64,000 bases of DNA, taken from Lantana camara (lineage: Eukaryota > Streptophyta > Magnoliopsida > Lamiales > Verbenaceae). The position numbers and the translations under genes were made by a program. The stretch spans positions 39,476,501 through 39,540,500 of the forward strand of contig CM074865.1 in NCBI GenBank assembly GCA_037501455.1, read 5' to 3'. How positions within the stretch are numbered: the stretch's first letter is position 1; each line of letters begins with the position of its first letter. This document shows, one piece after another, positions 10,740 to 23,059 of the stretch. Below the pieces are notes generated by a model, which was not told the origin of the DNA, made no database searches, and saw only the letters and a list, made by a program, of their open reading frames with translations.

Positions 10740-10928
10740 AATCTAATATAACCGTTAAACCGCACGGGCCACGAGGAAGGCCGATAAGTCAAAATTAAAA
10801 TGGCAGTCCTCGTCGATTACGAGAATTTAAACAAAACATCCGATGTAATTAATAAATATATATAATTAAAGAGTGAGCATCACCAATCCAATCATCAGCA
10901 GAAGAACGAGTACGGCAAAATACCGAAA
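10740..10928 (+). promoter_or_regulatory. Putative promoter and 5' UTR of the aspartic protease gene
   Basis: An AT-rich AATAAATATATATAATT (about 10851-10866) lies about 65-75 bp upstream of the start codon and is the only TATA-like site close by. It would put the transcription start near 10890-10900 and give a short leader. The start ATG at 10929 is in a favourable context (GAAAATGGA). This is position and motif inference only. Confidence 0.45.
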
Positions 10929-13900
10929 ATGGATTCACGCTTCCACTCGCTACTGCTCCTACTGTCAATGTTGAATTTCATCGCTCTCAATCGAGTCTAC
11001 GGAAGTGGCGGCGCCGGAGTCATCAAAGTCAATTACAAATTCGCTGGGTCTGACCCCTCTCTTAGTGCCCTTAGAGCCCACGACGACGTTCGCCACCTTG
11101 CCATTCTCGCCGGCGTCGACCTTCCCCTAGGCGGCACCGGACGCCCTGATGCCGTCGGGTAAGCTATCAATTTTTGTTCAATTGCGAATGATTTTTATTT
11201 TTATATTGGCCTAAACCTGAGGACTGAGACTAGATTCAGTGTATGGTTTTGACTTTTGCGGAGTTGTTAAAAGGGGTAATTGTGAAGTCGGGCACCATTT
11301 GCGAACAATGCCTTCAGCGTATGTTCTCCTTTACTTGTTTGTGTTTGAGTTCTTCTGTAGGGAATGGTTATTTTTGAAGTAATCATGTTCAGCTCTGCTC
11401 CACTGAACGGGGGAAAGAATTAGATTGCGAATGGAGCTTAGGTGAAATTGCACTAGCGTTACTTAGATGGTTATGTGTGCATATACATGCATGTGAATTA
11501 CTAATTGCTAAAGTAGGTTGGCTGTGAGTGGATACCTACATTTTACCCAATTATGGAGTATCTTTTACACCTGGATTGCTGCTGCAACCACCTATGCAAT
11601 ATCAGAAATGTTTTGTGGAGAAATCCTACCATTATTAGTTGGTTGCTCAGCAATTTGTAGTCATTCACACCCTACATAAGAAGCCAGGTTAAGTACTAGT
11701 TGCATCATCATATAATCATATAATCGTTGAGTCATGTCCTGTGCGAAACGAATGTCAATTTCATGCTTATTGATATGTGTCAAATATGGTAGCATTTCTG
11801 AACAATGCCTGTCAGTTCTTCCTTACTAGTTTGTGTTTGAGTTCTTCCGTAGGGAATGGTTAATTTTGAAGTAATCATGTTTAGTTCTGCTCAACTGAAT
11901 GGGAGAAAGAATTGAATTGCAAATGGGGCTCAGGAGAAATTGCATTAGTGTTATTTAGATGGTCATGTGTGCATGTACATGCGTCTGACTAATTGCTAGA
12001 ATAGGCTGGCTGTGAGTACATACCTACATTTTGCCCTAGTATATAGTATCTTTTCCATGTGGATTGCTATACTGTTGCACCGCAACCACCTATGCAGTGT
12101 TCGACATTTTTTTTGCTGTGAAATTCCTCCATTATTAGTTGGTTGCTCAGCAATTTATCATCATTCACACCCTATATAAAAAGCCAGGCTAAATAATAGT
12201 TGCATAGTCATATAATAATCCCCCAGCAATGAGTCATGTGCTGTGTGAAACAAATGTCAGTTTTGTGCTAACTGGTATGTGTCAAATATGGCAGCATTAT
12301 TCTTACTTATGAATTGGTTATTGATGGTGCAGGCTCTACTATGCTAAAATAGGCATTGGAACTCCCTCGAAGGATTACTATGTGCAAGTTGACACAGGAA
12401 GTGATATAACATGGGTTAACTGCATTCAGTGCCACCAATGTCCACGAAGAGGCTACCATGGTGTATGACCCTCATCTTCATGATACTGCATTTTTTTTGG
12501 ATCCAACGAAGCGATTCTATGTATTTGTATGAATATTTCCCCATGTTCCTGTCTTTAATTTCCTGTAATATAATGTATCTTGTACTTTGGCAGATAGAAC
12601 TTACCCTTTACAATCCAAGAGATTCTCTTTCTGCGAAACTGCTACCATGTAGTCATCATTTCTGTAGAGAGATTGGTGGAGGCTTAGATGGTTGCACTGC
12701 AAACACATCATGTTTGTACACTGAAGTTTATGGAGATGGGAGCTATACCATGGGCTACTTTGTGCAGGATGTGGTCCAGTATGACAGAGTATCTGGGGAT
12801 TTGCAGACAAAATCTGCAAATGGAAGTGTTATTTTTGGGTATGTCATAATTCGAATCATATATCTGTGGTCTCAAGGACTTGTTTTAATATTTTCTTATC
12901 TACCATTTTAACTCTTTTAATCTATCATCTTGAAATAGGCATATGGAAATCCTTCTTTTCTAGTGTCTGATGATATGTGTTTAATGCTTATCTGTGTGCC
13001 TGTGTGGTTGTCTGATTGGTTGAATTTCAAGCATTTGGTATGCCTTACAATTTCCAGAATGCATATATTTGCAAACATCAGGAGCCTAGAGTATTTTGGG
13101 GAAATTCACAGTTAAATTTATCATAGTGGTTAGAACGTGATGCTGCCTAATGTTATGCATTTAGAGACCAAGGTTTGAACTTAGAAAAAGTCTGCTTTTC
13201 TGGCAATGTATACATTTTGCATAAGTGGGACATAATCTCGAAGTGGCTCCAAGAATATGAACTTGATATATCTCCGATAGTATTAGAGGTTTTTGAAGTT
13301 TGTGCAAATCAATTGAACTTTTATCTTTCCAATTCTCAAAATAGAAGCTAGAAAGGTGAGAGGTACCATTTACGGAGTCTGAGTTTTATCTCGAATTATC
13401 TCAATTGTTCGCAATCCACCAAAGCGTGAAAATTGCTACTATATAAAGACTCAAAGCTTTCCATGAATGATGTTTGGTAGAGTAAGAGGAAACCCTCAGT
13501 TTTTGAACCCCTCTGTACTTGATTATATCCTAATGCAGACTATTATAGCACTCCATGAATCAAGTAGAAGAAGAAAAGGAAAAAATGGAATTGCTCAGTA
13601 TCAAGTGAACTAGCATTTTTTGTTAGTTACACTTCATATCTTTGGACTCCTTTTGTGTGGCTATGAGAAAGATACATTAATGAGTTGCCATAGGTGTGTC
13701 TGACTCTTGGAATATGATGATGGAAGATATAAGGAGAATGCAAGAAAAATGGCGATGGAAAGGAAGAAACCCATTGGCTAATTAATTAAAGTATCACTTC
13801 CTTTGTCTGGTCTACTGTAAATATCCAATCCGAAAAATACTCCCTATAGTTTCTCATTTCTTCTTATGTGCTGTGCTGTTCGTCCTCTTTCGTAATTTTC

Positions 13901-16900
13901 ATGAATTTGGTTTCTTTATTATTTCTCTCTTTAACAGGTTGCCTCTCAATATCGTCTTCTTTACTTCTTCCTTCACTGTTGATTGATTTTCTTTACCTTC
14001 TTTTTGTTCTTGTCCTTCTAATATCCCTCCTCCATGAATTAATTATGCAACTGTAACCCGTTTAAATTGGTAAATTCCTGCTAATTTCTCTCTCCTAGGT
14101 AGTAAAGATTTTATCATATTTGTGATAATCATGGACTGCATAACTAACATCCTCCTGTGTGTTCAAGTATAATCATGGATTGTCACATGTACTGTTAAGA
14201 ATCAAGAATGGACTCTCTGGATATTTACAAGATCACTACGATATAGTTAATTTCGGTTGTCATATTTTTTATTTCATTTGTGGTGACCTTCTCCAACTTA
14301 CCATGTATACACTTGTAATTCACCGATATAAATAGGTAACCATTGTAATCGTATTTCGGTTTGGATATTTTTTAATTTTTGTTTTTTGGTTTTTTGGATT
14401 AAAAACCTTCAGTTAACTGGACTGAACCGAAAACTGAAATTTTCTGTTCAATCGGTTTTGGTCTGGTTAAAACCGAATGGATGTCTTAATTAAAAAAAAA
14501 AAAAATCTATATACATATATATATTCTTACCTTTTTAGTGCTATGCTTTCATATTTGTAATCTCCAATTTCAGAATTCGTATTCTCAATTCTCTCCTCTC
14601 TTCCAGTAGTTTCTTTCTCAGCTCTCAAATCTCAAGCTAAGACAAAAACCCTAACCCCCAAATGGCCAAATCTAAACATTAATCCTCTCCATCAAAACTC
14701 AAATCTCAACTCGCAGCCCCTTCGAAGCTCTCTCTCCGCTTGAGTCTGCTAGTCATCTCTCTCTCTCTCCGCTTGAGTCTGCTACTCATCTCTCTCTCTC
14801 TCTCCGCTTGAGTCTGCTGCTCGTCTCTCTCAGTCTCCTTAGCTGCCACCTCGCCAACGAATCCATCGGCGCCTTCATGATACTGCAACGCGTCCGTGGC
14901 TTTCGCTGCCTCCGCCGTCTCCACCAAAGTCAAATACTCTTTGTTGTTTATTAATATTAATATGAACTTTGCTTAGTATTATCCCTAAATTAGTGGGTTT
15001 TGTTTAATGGGTTCTATTTTGTATTGCTTGCAGTTGGTGTTTTAATAGCTTTTTTTCCTTGATGAATTGTTCTGCAATTTTCTATCAATTGTTTCCACTT
15101 CTTTTTTAAGCATTTTGGTTGGATCGGTTTTAGCCGAACTGAACCGGTTTTTTCAGTCTATAAAACCAAACCGAACCAAATTAGATTTGGTTCGGTTTTG
15201 GTTTTGGTTTCTTAAAATCGAAAATTTCGGTTTGGTTTGGTTTCGGCCTAATGAACACCCCTAGATGAGAGACTGCATATGTTATGGTTGTGTGGGCATT
15301 CGTCCAGTGAATGTAGGTTGAGTTGGCCCATTCACTTTATCATCTACATATTCTAAATTATAACATGCCCAACCATACACCTTTACTCTTCTCTACTCAT
15401 TCTCAAGCTGCAACAACCTGGCAATTTACATCACAAGTCACAACTTAATCTATCAATAAATAGTGATCTCTCTTAATTTCTGTAGCCAATGTTGCTTACC
15501 CTACATGAAAGCCACTTTTGCATTACAACTTGCTTGTTTAACTGATTGTATATGTCTTAGAATCTATATATTTTATTTTGGATTCATGTGTGATGTATCA
15601 TATATAGCACTAGTTTGTATCAAACATATGAGGTTTCTGCAACATTCCATGTTCTATCTGCACTACTAGGATTATATTTCCAATTAAGTTCTTATCTTTG
15701 TTGGCTAAGTGAAATGTCACTGTCTTTATGCAATCATTTTGAGAACAGATGTGGTGCAAGACAATCTGGAGATCTGGGACCTACGGATGATGCACTTGAT
15801 GGGATCCTGGGTTTTGGAAAATCAAATTCCTCAATGCTGTCGCAGCTAGCTTCATCTGGAAGAGTAAAAAAGATGTTTGCACATTGTTTAGATGGTGTAA
15901 ATGGTGGAGGAATCTTTGCTATTGGGCATGTTGTTCAACCGCAAGTGAAAACAACACCTCTAGTATCAGACCAGTATGTCCGCTCCTTTTCCTTCACTCT
16001 GATTATACCAATTGTGTTCTGGCCTGTTAAGTATGGATTCATTTTCACGTTGTATATTGATGATTTGCTATCCTTTATTTGTTCTTCCGTTGGACTCTCT
16101 AATAACCTTTTCAACTCAATGTTGCCAAATAGAGAAATTACCAAGACTATTATGCCAATGGAGTTTTGGAAATGATTTTTGTTTATTTGAATTAACGGAT
16201 AAGCTTACAACATTTTCTTACATCTTATTGCTTCCACAACACGATCTGAGAATGTCTTGTAGTGTAGTACTTATTAGTGTTCCCTAGTCATGCTGATTCC
16301 TAGAATGCAAGTTATGCCATCTGATATTTTGTAGTCCATTGTAAGAAAACACATTTTCAACTAAAATCTCAGGCTGTAAAGTGTACAATTGCCATCTTGA
16401 AAAACGTGAAGTAGAACCCATTAACTGATGGATGGGTTGACAGAATTTTAGGGCTTGCAGATGGAAATTTGGGGAGTTATCAACTGCAAAGAGGTGTTGA
16501 ATGGCTCTTGAATATATATAAGTGTGTGTGGTAATGATATTTTAAACAAGTAACCAAGCTTCTCCAGATATATTAGCGTTATAGTCAATTATGAGCAGCT
16601 TGGGGGGGGGGGGGGGGGGGTAAGCTAATTTTACTAATTTTTTATTTATTTTCTTATCATTCTTAACTCTTTACTTTCGTATATAAAATTCCTCACCTTC
16701 TACTGAAATTTTCATTTTACACCTGCACTACCATAAATAAAATTTTGGTACTGTCCCTAGATTCAGGTTTTACTCAGAATGATGGGGAGGGGGGCTTGCA
16801 TTGGTTTTTACATTTTCTCTAGACGCGTCCTACAACTGATGCTTTAATGTCTAAATGTCCTCTCTTCTCTACTTGTATCATCTGCTATCTTATTTTTTCA

Positions 16901-19900
16901 CTAGTCCTCTCTTTTTCTACTTGTATCATCTGCTATCTTATTTTTTACTATCTATTCCCTAAAGTTCATTTTTCAATGAAATTGTAGGCCCCATTACAAT
17001 GTCAATATGACTGCAGTTCAAGTTGGTCATGATTATCTGAATCTGACAACAGATGTGTTTCTGATTGGAGACAAGAAAGGGGCAATAATTGATAGTGGTA
17101 CCACGCTGGCATATCTGCCAGAGGCAATTTATGACCCACTAGTGAAAAAGGTATCTCATGCGTCATGCCTCATTTGTGGTGAAATTTAGTTTGATCACCA
17201 AGTTCAACAGCGGGAAGCTTACTGTTCTATGTGGTTTACTTTCTCTTAGATACTTTCATGGCAGTTGGATTTGAAATTGCAAACCCTTCATGACCAATAC
17301 ACTTGCTTTGATTATTCAGGGAGGTAATATTTATTTGTTGATGCTCTCCTGAATGAGTTAAATCTATGTTTATGCTACTGTTTCTTGTTTTGTAGTGTTT
17401 TTGGGACGTATCTCATAACTTGCAGTTCTCCGAATTTTAATGATCTTGAGTCAACTGACTGAACAACCTTTCTTAGTTGACTTGCCTATTCTTCACTATT
17501 GATTTTTCTTACCTGTTCATGTATATTTGTTATCTTCCTCTCATTGTGTCTACTATATCATCCAGGATCATCTATGTTTATTATTACTATCTATATCTAA
17601 CTTGTTCATGCCATATTTTCTGTTAAAAGGCAAAAGCTCCCAACTCTTTTTACCATATTAGCTTTATCGGCTGCCTAGAATGGCTGGTGATCATCGTTTG
17701 ATATAAAGTCCTTACATGTATCATGTAAGAAAGTTCCCAATCATAACGTTTTATGCCTTACCTTTGTTCAACCAGATAAGTTCTAGAAATATGGTGTCAT
17801 GGATTTGTCAAGAATCAAACTGATTCTTGAGATGTTTACTGCATCACTACCATATTAATTTATTTGTGATTAATTTGGTTTGGATCTCCACCAGTTTACC
17901 ATTTATACGCATGTGTAAATCACCTGTGTAAATAGGTGGTCTATGTAATCTCATATCCACATCAGTGTGGGCATTTTTTCGTGTATTGTAGGCGGAGCTG
18001 GTCGAACCACACTATTCTCTTGTTTCAGTCTTCTCCGTCCACTTTACTTGATTATCTTAAAATCTCATTTCTTTTCCCCTGAAGTCTGCCATCACAAATA
18101 TGTCAGTCTAGCCCCACCAACTCTAGTGTTCTCTTCAGGGCCTTCATTTCTGCTTTCTCTGACTGATGCCGTACTCATAGCCTGTGTATATGGTGTGCTT
18201 CCATATCACTTCTCTTGTTCTCTTTTGAATGGAACAGGGGAACAGAGTTTCTTTGGTTTGGTAGTCATGCCCTGATTTTCAGAAACTGCATGTTTACCCC
18301 TATGGAAAAAAAATGTTCTTCACTCAATATTTTGAGTTATTTAGCATACTGAACCGCGCAACTTCAACATCAATTACCTTGGAACATGTTGTTACCAGTT
18401 TCTTCAGTTCTTGTATTCATTTCTCTTCAATTTAATTTTTTTGGCTGCAGTGTTGATGATGGATTTCCTCCTGTCACTCTTCATTTTGAAAATTCACTCT
18501 CGCTGACGGTTTATCCTAATGAGTATCTGTTCCCTTTTGTAAGTATCCTCTGTTATGAAACTATGATTTTGGCGTTATATTTTGCAGGACGTGTAATTGA
18601 TCTAATGATTTTTGTTGACAAGCATGTGCACCTTGTTCCCGTTGTTAAATTGTTTTAGCATGTAATAGATAGCCCCTCTGGTTTCCTAATTGTGTCATAC
18701 TACTAGTCTACATAATCTTACTCTTAAAAGGCTAGGAGACAAAAGCAGAGCTGACAATGCCATATTTATTGCTTGTGGTGCCTCTTAGAGTCTTATTTAG
18801 GCAGTAGATCTTTCTATGTTCGAGTTCATGAGTGATGGGGTATTAACAGGCTCATGCGTTATGCAATGGAAAACAGATATTGTGAATATCGTCTATTTCT
18901 GCCAGCGACGTGTTCATTTGGTTTAAAAGGAATACTGTATCTTTAGGGACCATCATTCGACTATTAGTTGCTTTTGGCAGCCAGTTGGATGCCTTGCCTG
19001 TTATTGGGGCCAGCCATTTATAGCTCTGCAAGCGGCTATTATGAAACTTAATTCACGTGAAGCAGCAGATCAACTGGTCACCAGCTTTCTCTTTATCAAG
19101 ATGCCAAGTACTCACATATATTGATATTGCAGGCTGTTTCTTTTGAGATCTAACCATTAAAATTCCTCATCCCGCTTCCCTCCCTGCCAAAGATGGAAAG
19201 GGGACAAATGAAGCTGAAGAAAGGACTGCAAAGAATTTCTTTAATGATACCCCATCATTTATTAAAATATCTGTCATCTTCCACTGTTAAGATATCTATG
19301 ATCATCTTCATTTGGCCTCAAAACTACGTAGATAAATGTCCCGTGTTAATCATCTAAGAAGTTATAGGATTTGGATTTGTTAGTGCTTGAAATTCTTAAC
19401 TGTCTGTTATTTGACCGGATTTGCTTAGACAAACTGTTCAAATCTGTACGTTTTATGATTGTCCTTGATCTAGTGTGTTATAATTTTCCAACACCTTGAA
19501 GTTTACTTTCAACCAAAAGAACACACTGCCTCTATTCCCTGATGTCCTGTTTCATGTTTGAAACAGACTCTGAGAGACCATGCATTATCACCTTTCCTTA
19601 TCTAAATCATTTGTCTAGATCCTCACTGTCCAGGTAGTTATGTTTCAAATTCCAAATGTATTGAACTTCTGTTCCTTTTGAATATTTTACTCAACCGGGG
19701 GCTCAACTAGGGGTATGATGAAACCCTTAAAGCTCGAGCAGTTTAATTTATATATTAAAGATTTCTGAGAGTGAGACAGTGGATTTAGTATGTACAAGTA
19801 CTGAATGAGACTTAAAGTAGGTATTTTCTTTTGTTCCAAAATAAAGTAGAAATAATTGTCACTTTGTTGCTTGTCTTGCTACTTTTTTGCTGTCAATTTG

Positions 19901-21667
19901 CTTTATCATGGAAAGTTGTTTCCAATGTCAGGAAGACTTGATGTGTATCGGTTGGCAAAACAGTGGCATGGAGTCCCAGGATAAAAAGAATATTACTCTT
20001 TTAGGAGGTAACACCGTGCTCATTCTGTCTATTTTGTGAATTATATCGAATTTTGAACCTGCTCTCTTTTACTGTAGTAGTGTTTCATATTTCTTTAGTC
20101 AATCCTTTGCCCATATCTTCCAGTTGTCTTTTGTTGGTTTGTGGAGCTGTGAACTGAATATCCTTTCTGTTTTGTCACTGTATGAGAGGGTCACTGGCTT
20201 GAATATGATGCCCATGTCATTGGGCCTCCGTCTTCTTTCTGCATACACAAGAAATTTATTCATCTATCCTTTGCTGCCACCGCAAATAGTTTCCTTTACA
20301 TCTAACTTACACCTATTATTTTCTAGCTTTCATAACCCAAATATATCTTTCAACATCTCAGGTTGCTGCATATTCATGATTTGGTACTTTCTTAGGAAAT
20401 ATCCATTAATTGATTGCGAATTAACCAAGATGAATCTATTCACATCTTCATGGGTATGTTGGTGATATATTTTGTATCGTTGTTTTATGAATTTCACATG
20501 CTCTATTGTTGACAGATCTGGTTCTATCAAATAAGCTGGTCCTGTATGATCTTGAAAAACAAGCAATTGGATGGACCGCATATAACTGTAAGTATTGATA
20601 TACATATATTAAATCACTTATTGCTCGTGATTTGAACTCTTAACCAGGATAGAGGTTATGCAAGTCCAATAGACAATAGTTGCTTACATGATTAGTGTCA
20701 TCTTTCTTATAACCATTCAAAAGCTTATTTAGTTACCATCCTAAATTGTCATAAATACAACATTTTAATTTTCGGACAAAGTAAGCAATAGCATATGCGC
20801 CATGTTTTGTTTAATGGTGAGATGAATGAGGATGATTAAACATAATTATTGCATCACTATGTCACTATAGCTGATCAAGTTCCTGCCGTATACACATTTA
20901 TTTAAGTTAAAGCTTCTTGAATGTTAGTTATTCTTACAACATATCATTATTAGTATACAGAAGCAGTTTATTTAAGAATCACTCTACTTTTGGGTCCATC
21001 CAATCACAATTTTCAAAGTTGATGTCATTTCTCGACGAAACATTTGAACTTTAGGTTCTAGTGAGTGGTGTATGCCTGTTATATACTGAAGCGGATAGCA
21101 GGAAAATCATGATGAGATGCATAGTTTCTCACCTCTAGTTTGCCAGAAGTCAATTAATGGTTTCCTTACAAGTTTTATCGTCGTGAGTTATTAGTATAGC
21201 CAGGATCTAAAGGAAGCTATATTCTACTTTATGATTTCTACGCATTTCTTGCTTGATAATATTTTCTATGTTATGTTTAGTTATATGCCAGCTATAAGTT
21301 CTGTTCTTAGCTTCAGACATTAGGCTCTTCATGCAGTGATTGCAATTCAGCAGATTTTGTGATCTGAAGTTTGTTTACAATGATCCATTATGTATACCAT
21401 GCTGAGATTGTGATTATCTCGAAAAATCTCCCTGTTACATTTTTTCGATAACTATAGAAACCTTGTTGATTTTGCTCATTTCTGATGGTTACTCTTTTGT
21501 ACTTTCTTGTGTTAGGCTCCTCGAGTATTGAATTGAAGGATGAAATTACTGGTTCTGTTCATTTAGTGGGAGCTCACTCTCTGTCTCATGGTTGCAGTCT
21601 CAATTTCCATGCTATATTCTTATTGATGCCTCTGTTGCATGGTTTGTTAATGCCACCGGAGCTATGA
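10929..21667 (+). CDS. Secreted A1-family aspartic protease, putative GPI-anchored, ten exons
   Basis: Coding exons: 10929-11158, 12333-12462, 12594-12838, 15749-15973, 16988-17150, 17250-17323, 18451-18538, 19932-20007, 20516-20587, 21516-21667. All introns are GT...AG, phases agree, and the join is 1455 nt (484 aa). Residues 1-25 form a signal peptide with a Leu-rich core. A short propeptide precedes LYYAKIGIGTP. Catalytic motifs are DTGSD (Asp97) and DSGTT (Asp312), with flap YGDGSY (Tyr166). The last 25 or so residues are hydrophobic (FHAIFLLMPLL), suggesting a GPI signal. From recalled family features it resembles the Arabidopsis A36/A39 group of GPI-anchored proteases, which cleave peptides at the cell surface or in the wall; the exact orthologue is uncertain. 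No frameshift or internal stop was found. Exon borders come from splice rules and family conservation, not transcripts. Confidence 0.92.
11293..12300. repeat. Tandem duplication of about 0.5 kb in intron 1
   Basis: Two diverged copies lie head to tail, about 11293-11789 and 11790-12300. Shared phrases in the same order include GAACAATGCC, GTTTGTGTTTGAGTTCTTC, GGGAATGGTTA, TTATTAGTTGGTTGCTCAGC and ATGTGTCAAATATGG. Many substitutions and small indels separate them, so it is an old duplication. Both copies lie wholly inside intron 1. Confidence 0.9.
14190..14345 (+). repeat. Dispersed intronic repeat, copy 1
   Basis: This stretch of intron 3 (GAATCAAGAATGG ... CACCGATATAAATAGGTAACC ... TGTAATC) resembles 17800-17955 in intron 6 in the same order and orientation. 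Shared features include TTACCATGTATACAC/TTACCATTTATACGC and AAATAGGT-(5 to 8)-TGTAATC. Copy 1 appears to be interrupted at its end by the insertion that follows. Confidence 0.55.
14346..15275. mobile_element. Foreign-looking insertion in intron 3
   Basis: Both ends are runs of CGGTTT/GGTTTTGG-type sequence (14350-14480 and 15110-15250), and the right end reads AATGAACACCCCTAG, a phrase common at the edge of small plant transposons. The centre (14560-14940) looks like a captured gene leader, with CAAATCTCAAG, AAACCCTAACCCCC and CT-rich repeats. Clear terminal inverted repeats and a target duplication were not found, so the class is unknown. Confidence 0.4.
14728..14830. repeat. Three tandem copies of a CT-rich unit of about 35 bp
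   Basis: The unit CTCTCTCCGCTTGAGTCTGC followed by TNNTCATCTCTC recurs three times with varying CT-run length. It lies in the centre of the intron 3 insertion. The minus-strand open frame 14706-14933 covering it is a repeat artefact. Confidence 0.85.
16602..16620. repeat. Poly(G) run of 19 bases
   Basis: Nineteen consecutive G lie in intron 4, followed by TAAGC. Long G runs are rare and error-prone in sequencing, so the length should be treated as approximate. Confidence 0.7.
16859..16952. repeat. Two-copy tandem repeat of about 47 bp in intron 4
   Basis: CCTCTCTT...CTACTTGTATCATCTGC and the following TATCTTATTTTTT occur twice in direct succession, about 30 bp upstream of the exon 5 acceptor. 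The duplication extends the pyrimidine-rich zone before that splice site. Confidence 0.8.
17800..17955 (+). repeat. Dispersed intronic repeat, copy 2
   Basis: Intron 6 partner of the repeat at 14190-14345: AAGAATCAAACTGATTCTTG, GTTTACTGCATCACTAC, TTTACCATTTATACGC, AAATAGGTGGTC, TGTAATCTC. It is uninterrupted here. The following TCATATCCACATCAGTGTGGGC resembles sequence just after the intron 3 insertion (about 15275-15295), which supports the view that copy 1 was split. Confidence 0.5.
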
Positions 21668-22250
21668 CTTACCATTGACTTAAAAGATCTCAGTATAGGA
21701 AATATTGAAGAGCGGAAGAGATTCTTCAAGTAAATGACAGCAAAATGCATAGACCTCATAAAAAATGTGCATAATTTCACAATTGAAGCATACAATATTT
21801 TAGCTCATTCGAACTGCAAGCTGAAATACCAGCTGCTGTTCTGTAGGCAATAGAGAGAGACATGATGTATATAGTTCTTTGTATATATATACTCTTATGA
21901 ATCTAAGTAAAGGACTCGCATTTTCTAGATTCTCATTTGTTAGTATGGTTAAGTGGCCATGCCCTCTTTCCTTTTTCCCTTTGATATGGTGAGCTTTTGC
22001 AAAAGTCTGGGAGCATTAGGATCTTCCATTTTGGATGAAACTAATCTTTAAGAGAAAGCTATAGTATTTCTAAGGTAAAATGTTCTGGTTTTTTTATTCA
22101 ACAGGGATGCTACCCTGCCAGTAATAATACCCCAATATGGATGCACCTTCCCTTTGCAAGCTTTGAAGTGAATGCCGCACCCCTGTTGAGTTCGTTAAGT
22201 TCAAGCTTTGACAATCAAGTTCCCCTAAATGTATTTATGGGTTAATTGGA
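21668..22250 (+). other. 3' UTR and downstream flank of the aspartic protease gene
   Basis: After the TGA at 21665-21667 there is no further coding signal. AT-rich sequence with TGTATATATATAC (21880-21892) follows and could include the polyadenylation region, but no canonical AATAAA is seen near a clear cleavage site. I see nothing else in 21900-22250. Confidence 0.4.
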
Positions 22251-23059
22251 ACGATGCAGTCACACAAACTTAGTTTCAGATATAGGGAGTGAATAGTTAA
22301 ATTCTCTCTGCCCTCTCTCCTCATGTTGTAACCCTTGCGGCCATGCGACTTGGCCGCCCCTCGCGGGCCGTGGCATCCTACGTTGCCAATCCCCTAGGAC
22401 CGGCAACCTTCCCCCCCTTTCCGCCGCCTGCTGTTCAGGTTCCTCCCCCACATGAGGCTGCGCAACCAACTCCGTCAACCCACCTTGCTAATGTTGGAGA
22501 TTCGTCGCTACCCTCCTATGTCCTGGTGCCTCATGTGCCGCCAATCACAGTGCACCGCCCCTCACACTCCCTCCGCCGAGGGCGTTGGCCACGAAATGTG
22601 GCTGCATCTTTTTGTTTCCATGGGACCCTAACCACAAACCTTATGGCCATGAATATTTGGTTCTTTGATTCTGAGATTGTCAGATTTTTGTCGCCGTTCA
22701 GATTCACTTTGCAGATCATTGGTTGGAAAAATCTTGCAGGGATATCCGATGATTGCTAGACTTCACGAGCTACTTAGGCGTATAGATCTTTCGGGGGAGT
22801 TCAAAAATCGGGCTATTAAATATTAAAAACATTCCGATTAGATTGAGTTGCAATGAGGATCGAAACTTTGGATGCCAAAGATTATTATTTTAAATGGGTT
22901 TGTGATAAGATTATTTAAATTAAATATTACCTTTAATACAAAAAATGAGTCACCAGTGGTGCGTTGTGGGTCAATTTTTCGAGTCTTCGAATCCTTTTTG
23001 ATATTACTTAGTAAATTGGTGAGCCTCTGTGTTTTGATGAAGGAACTTTTGGCGCAAAA
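22251..23059 (+). other. Unassigned sequence with a proline-rich open frame
   Basis: A GC-rich patch (22320-22600) breaks the AT-rich background and supports an ATG-initiated open frame at 22343-22759 (138 codons). It is rich in Pro and His early on (FPPFPPPAVQVPPPHEA) with no recognisable domain. The upstream CTCTCTGCCCTCTCTCC is leader-like. It may be the start of a degraded LINE or host gene fragment. The stretch 22760-23059 has nothing I can name. Confidence 0.25.

Noticed and set aside
12429..12911. 160-codon open frame in the protease gene
   Set aside because: It reads through intron 2 and into intron 3. Only the exon 3 part (12594-12838) is coding, within the spliced gene.
15615..16175. 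186-codon open frame starting before exon 4
   Set aside because: It contains exon 4 (15749-15973) with intronic sequence at both sides; it is not a separate gene.
16602..16620. Poly(G) run as a G-quadruplex or regulatory site
   Set aside because: A single homopolymer in an intron whose length may be a sequencing or assembly error; nothing else supports function.
22343..22759. 138-codon proline-rich open frame
   Set aside because: Not called a gene: no family resemblance, and the frame follows from local GC-rich composition. It is kept only as unassigned sequence.
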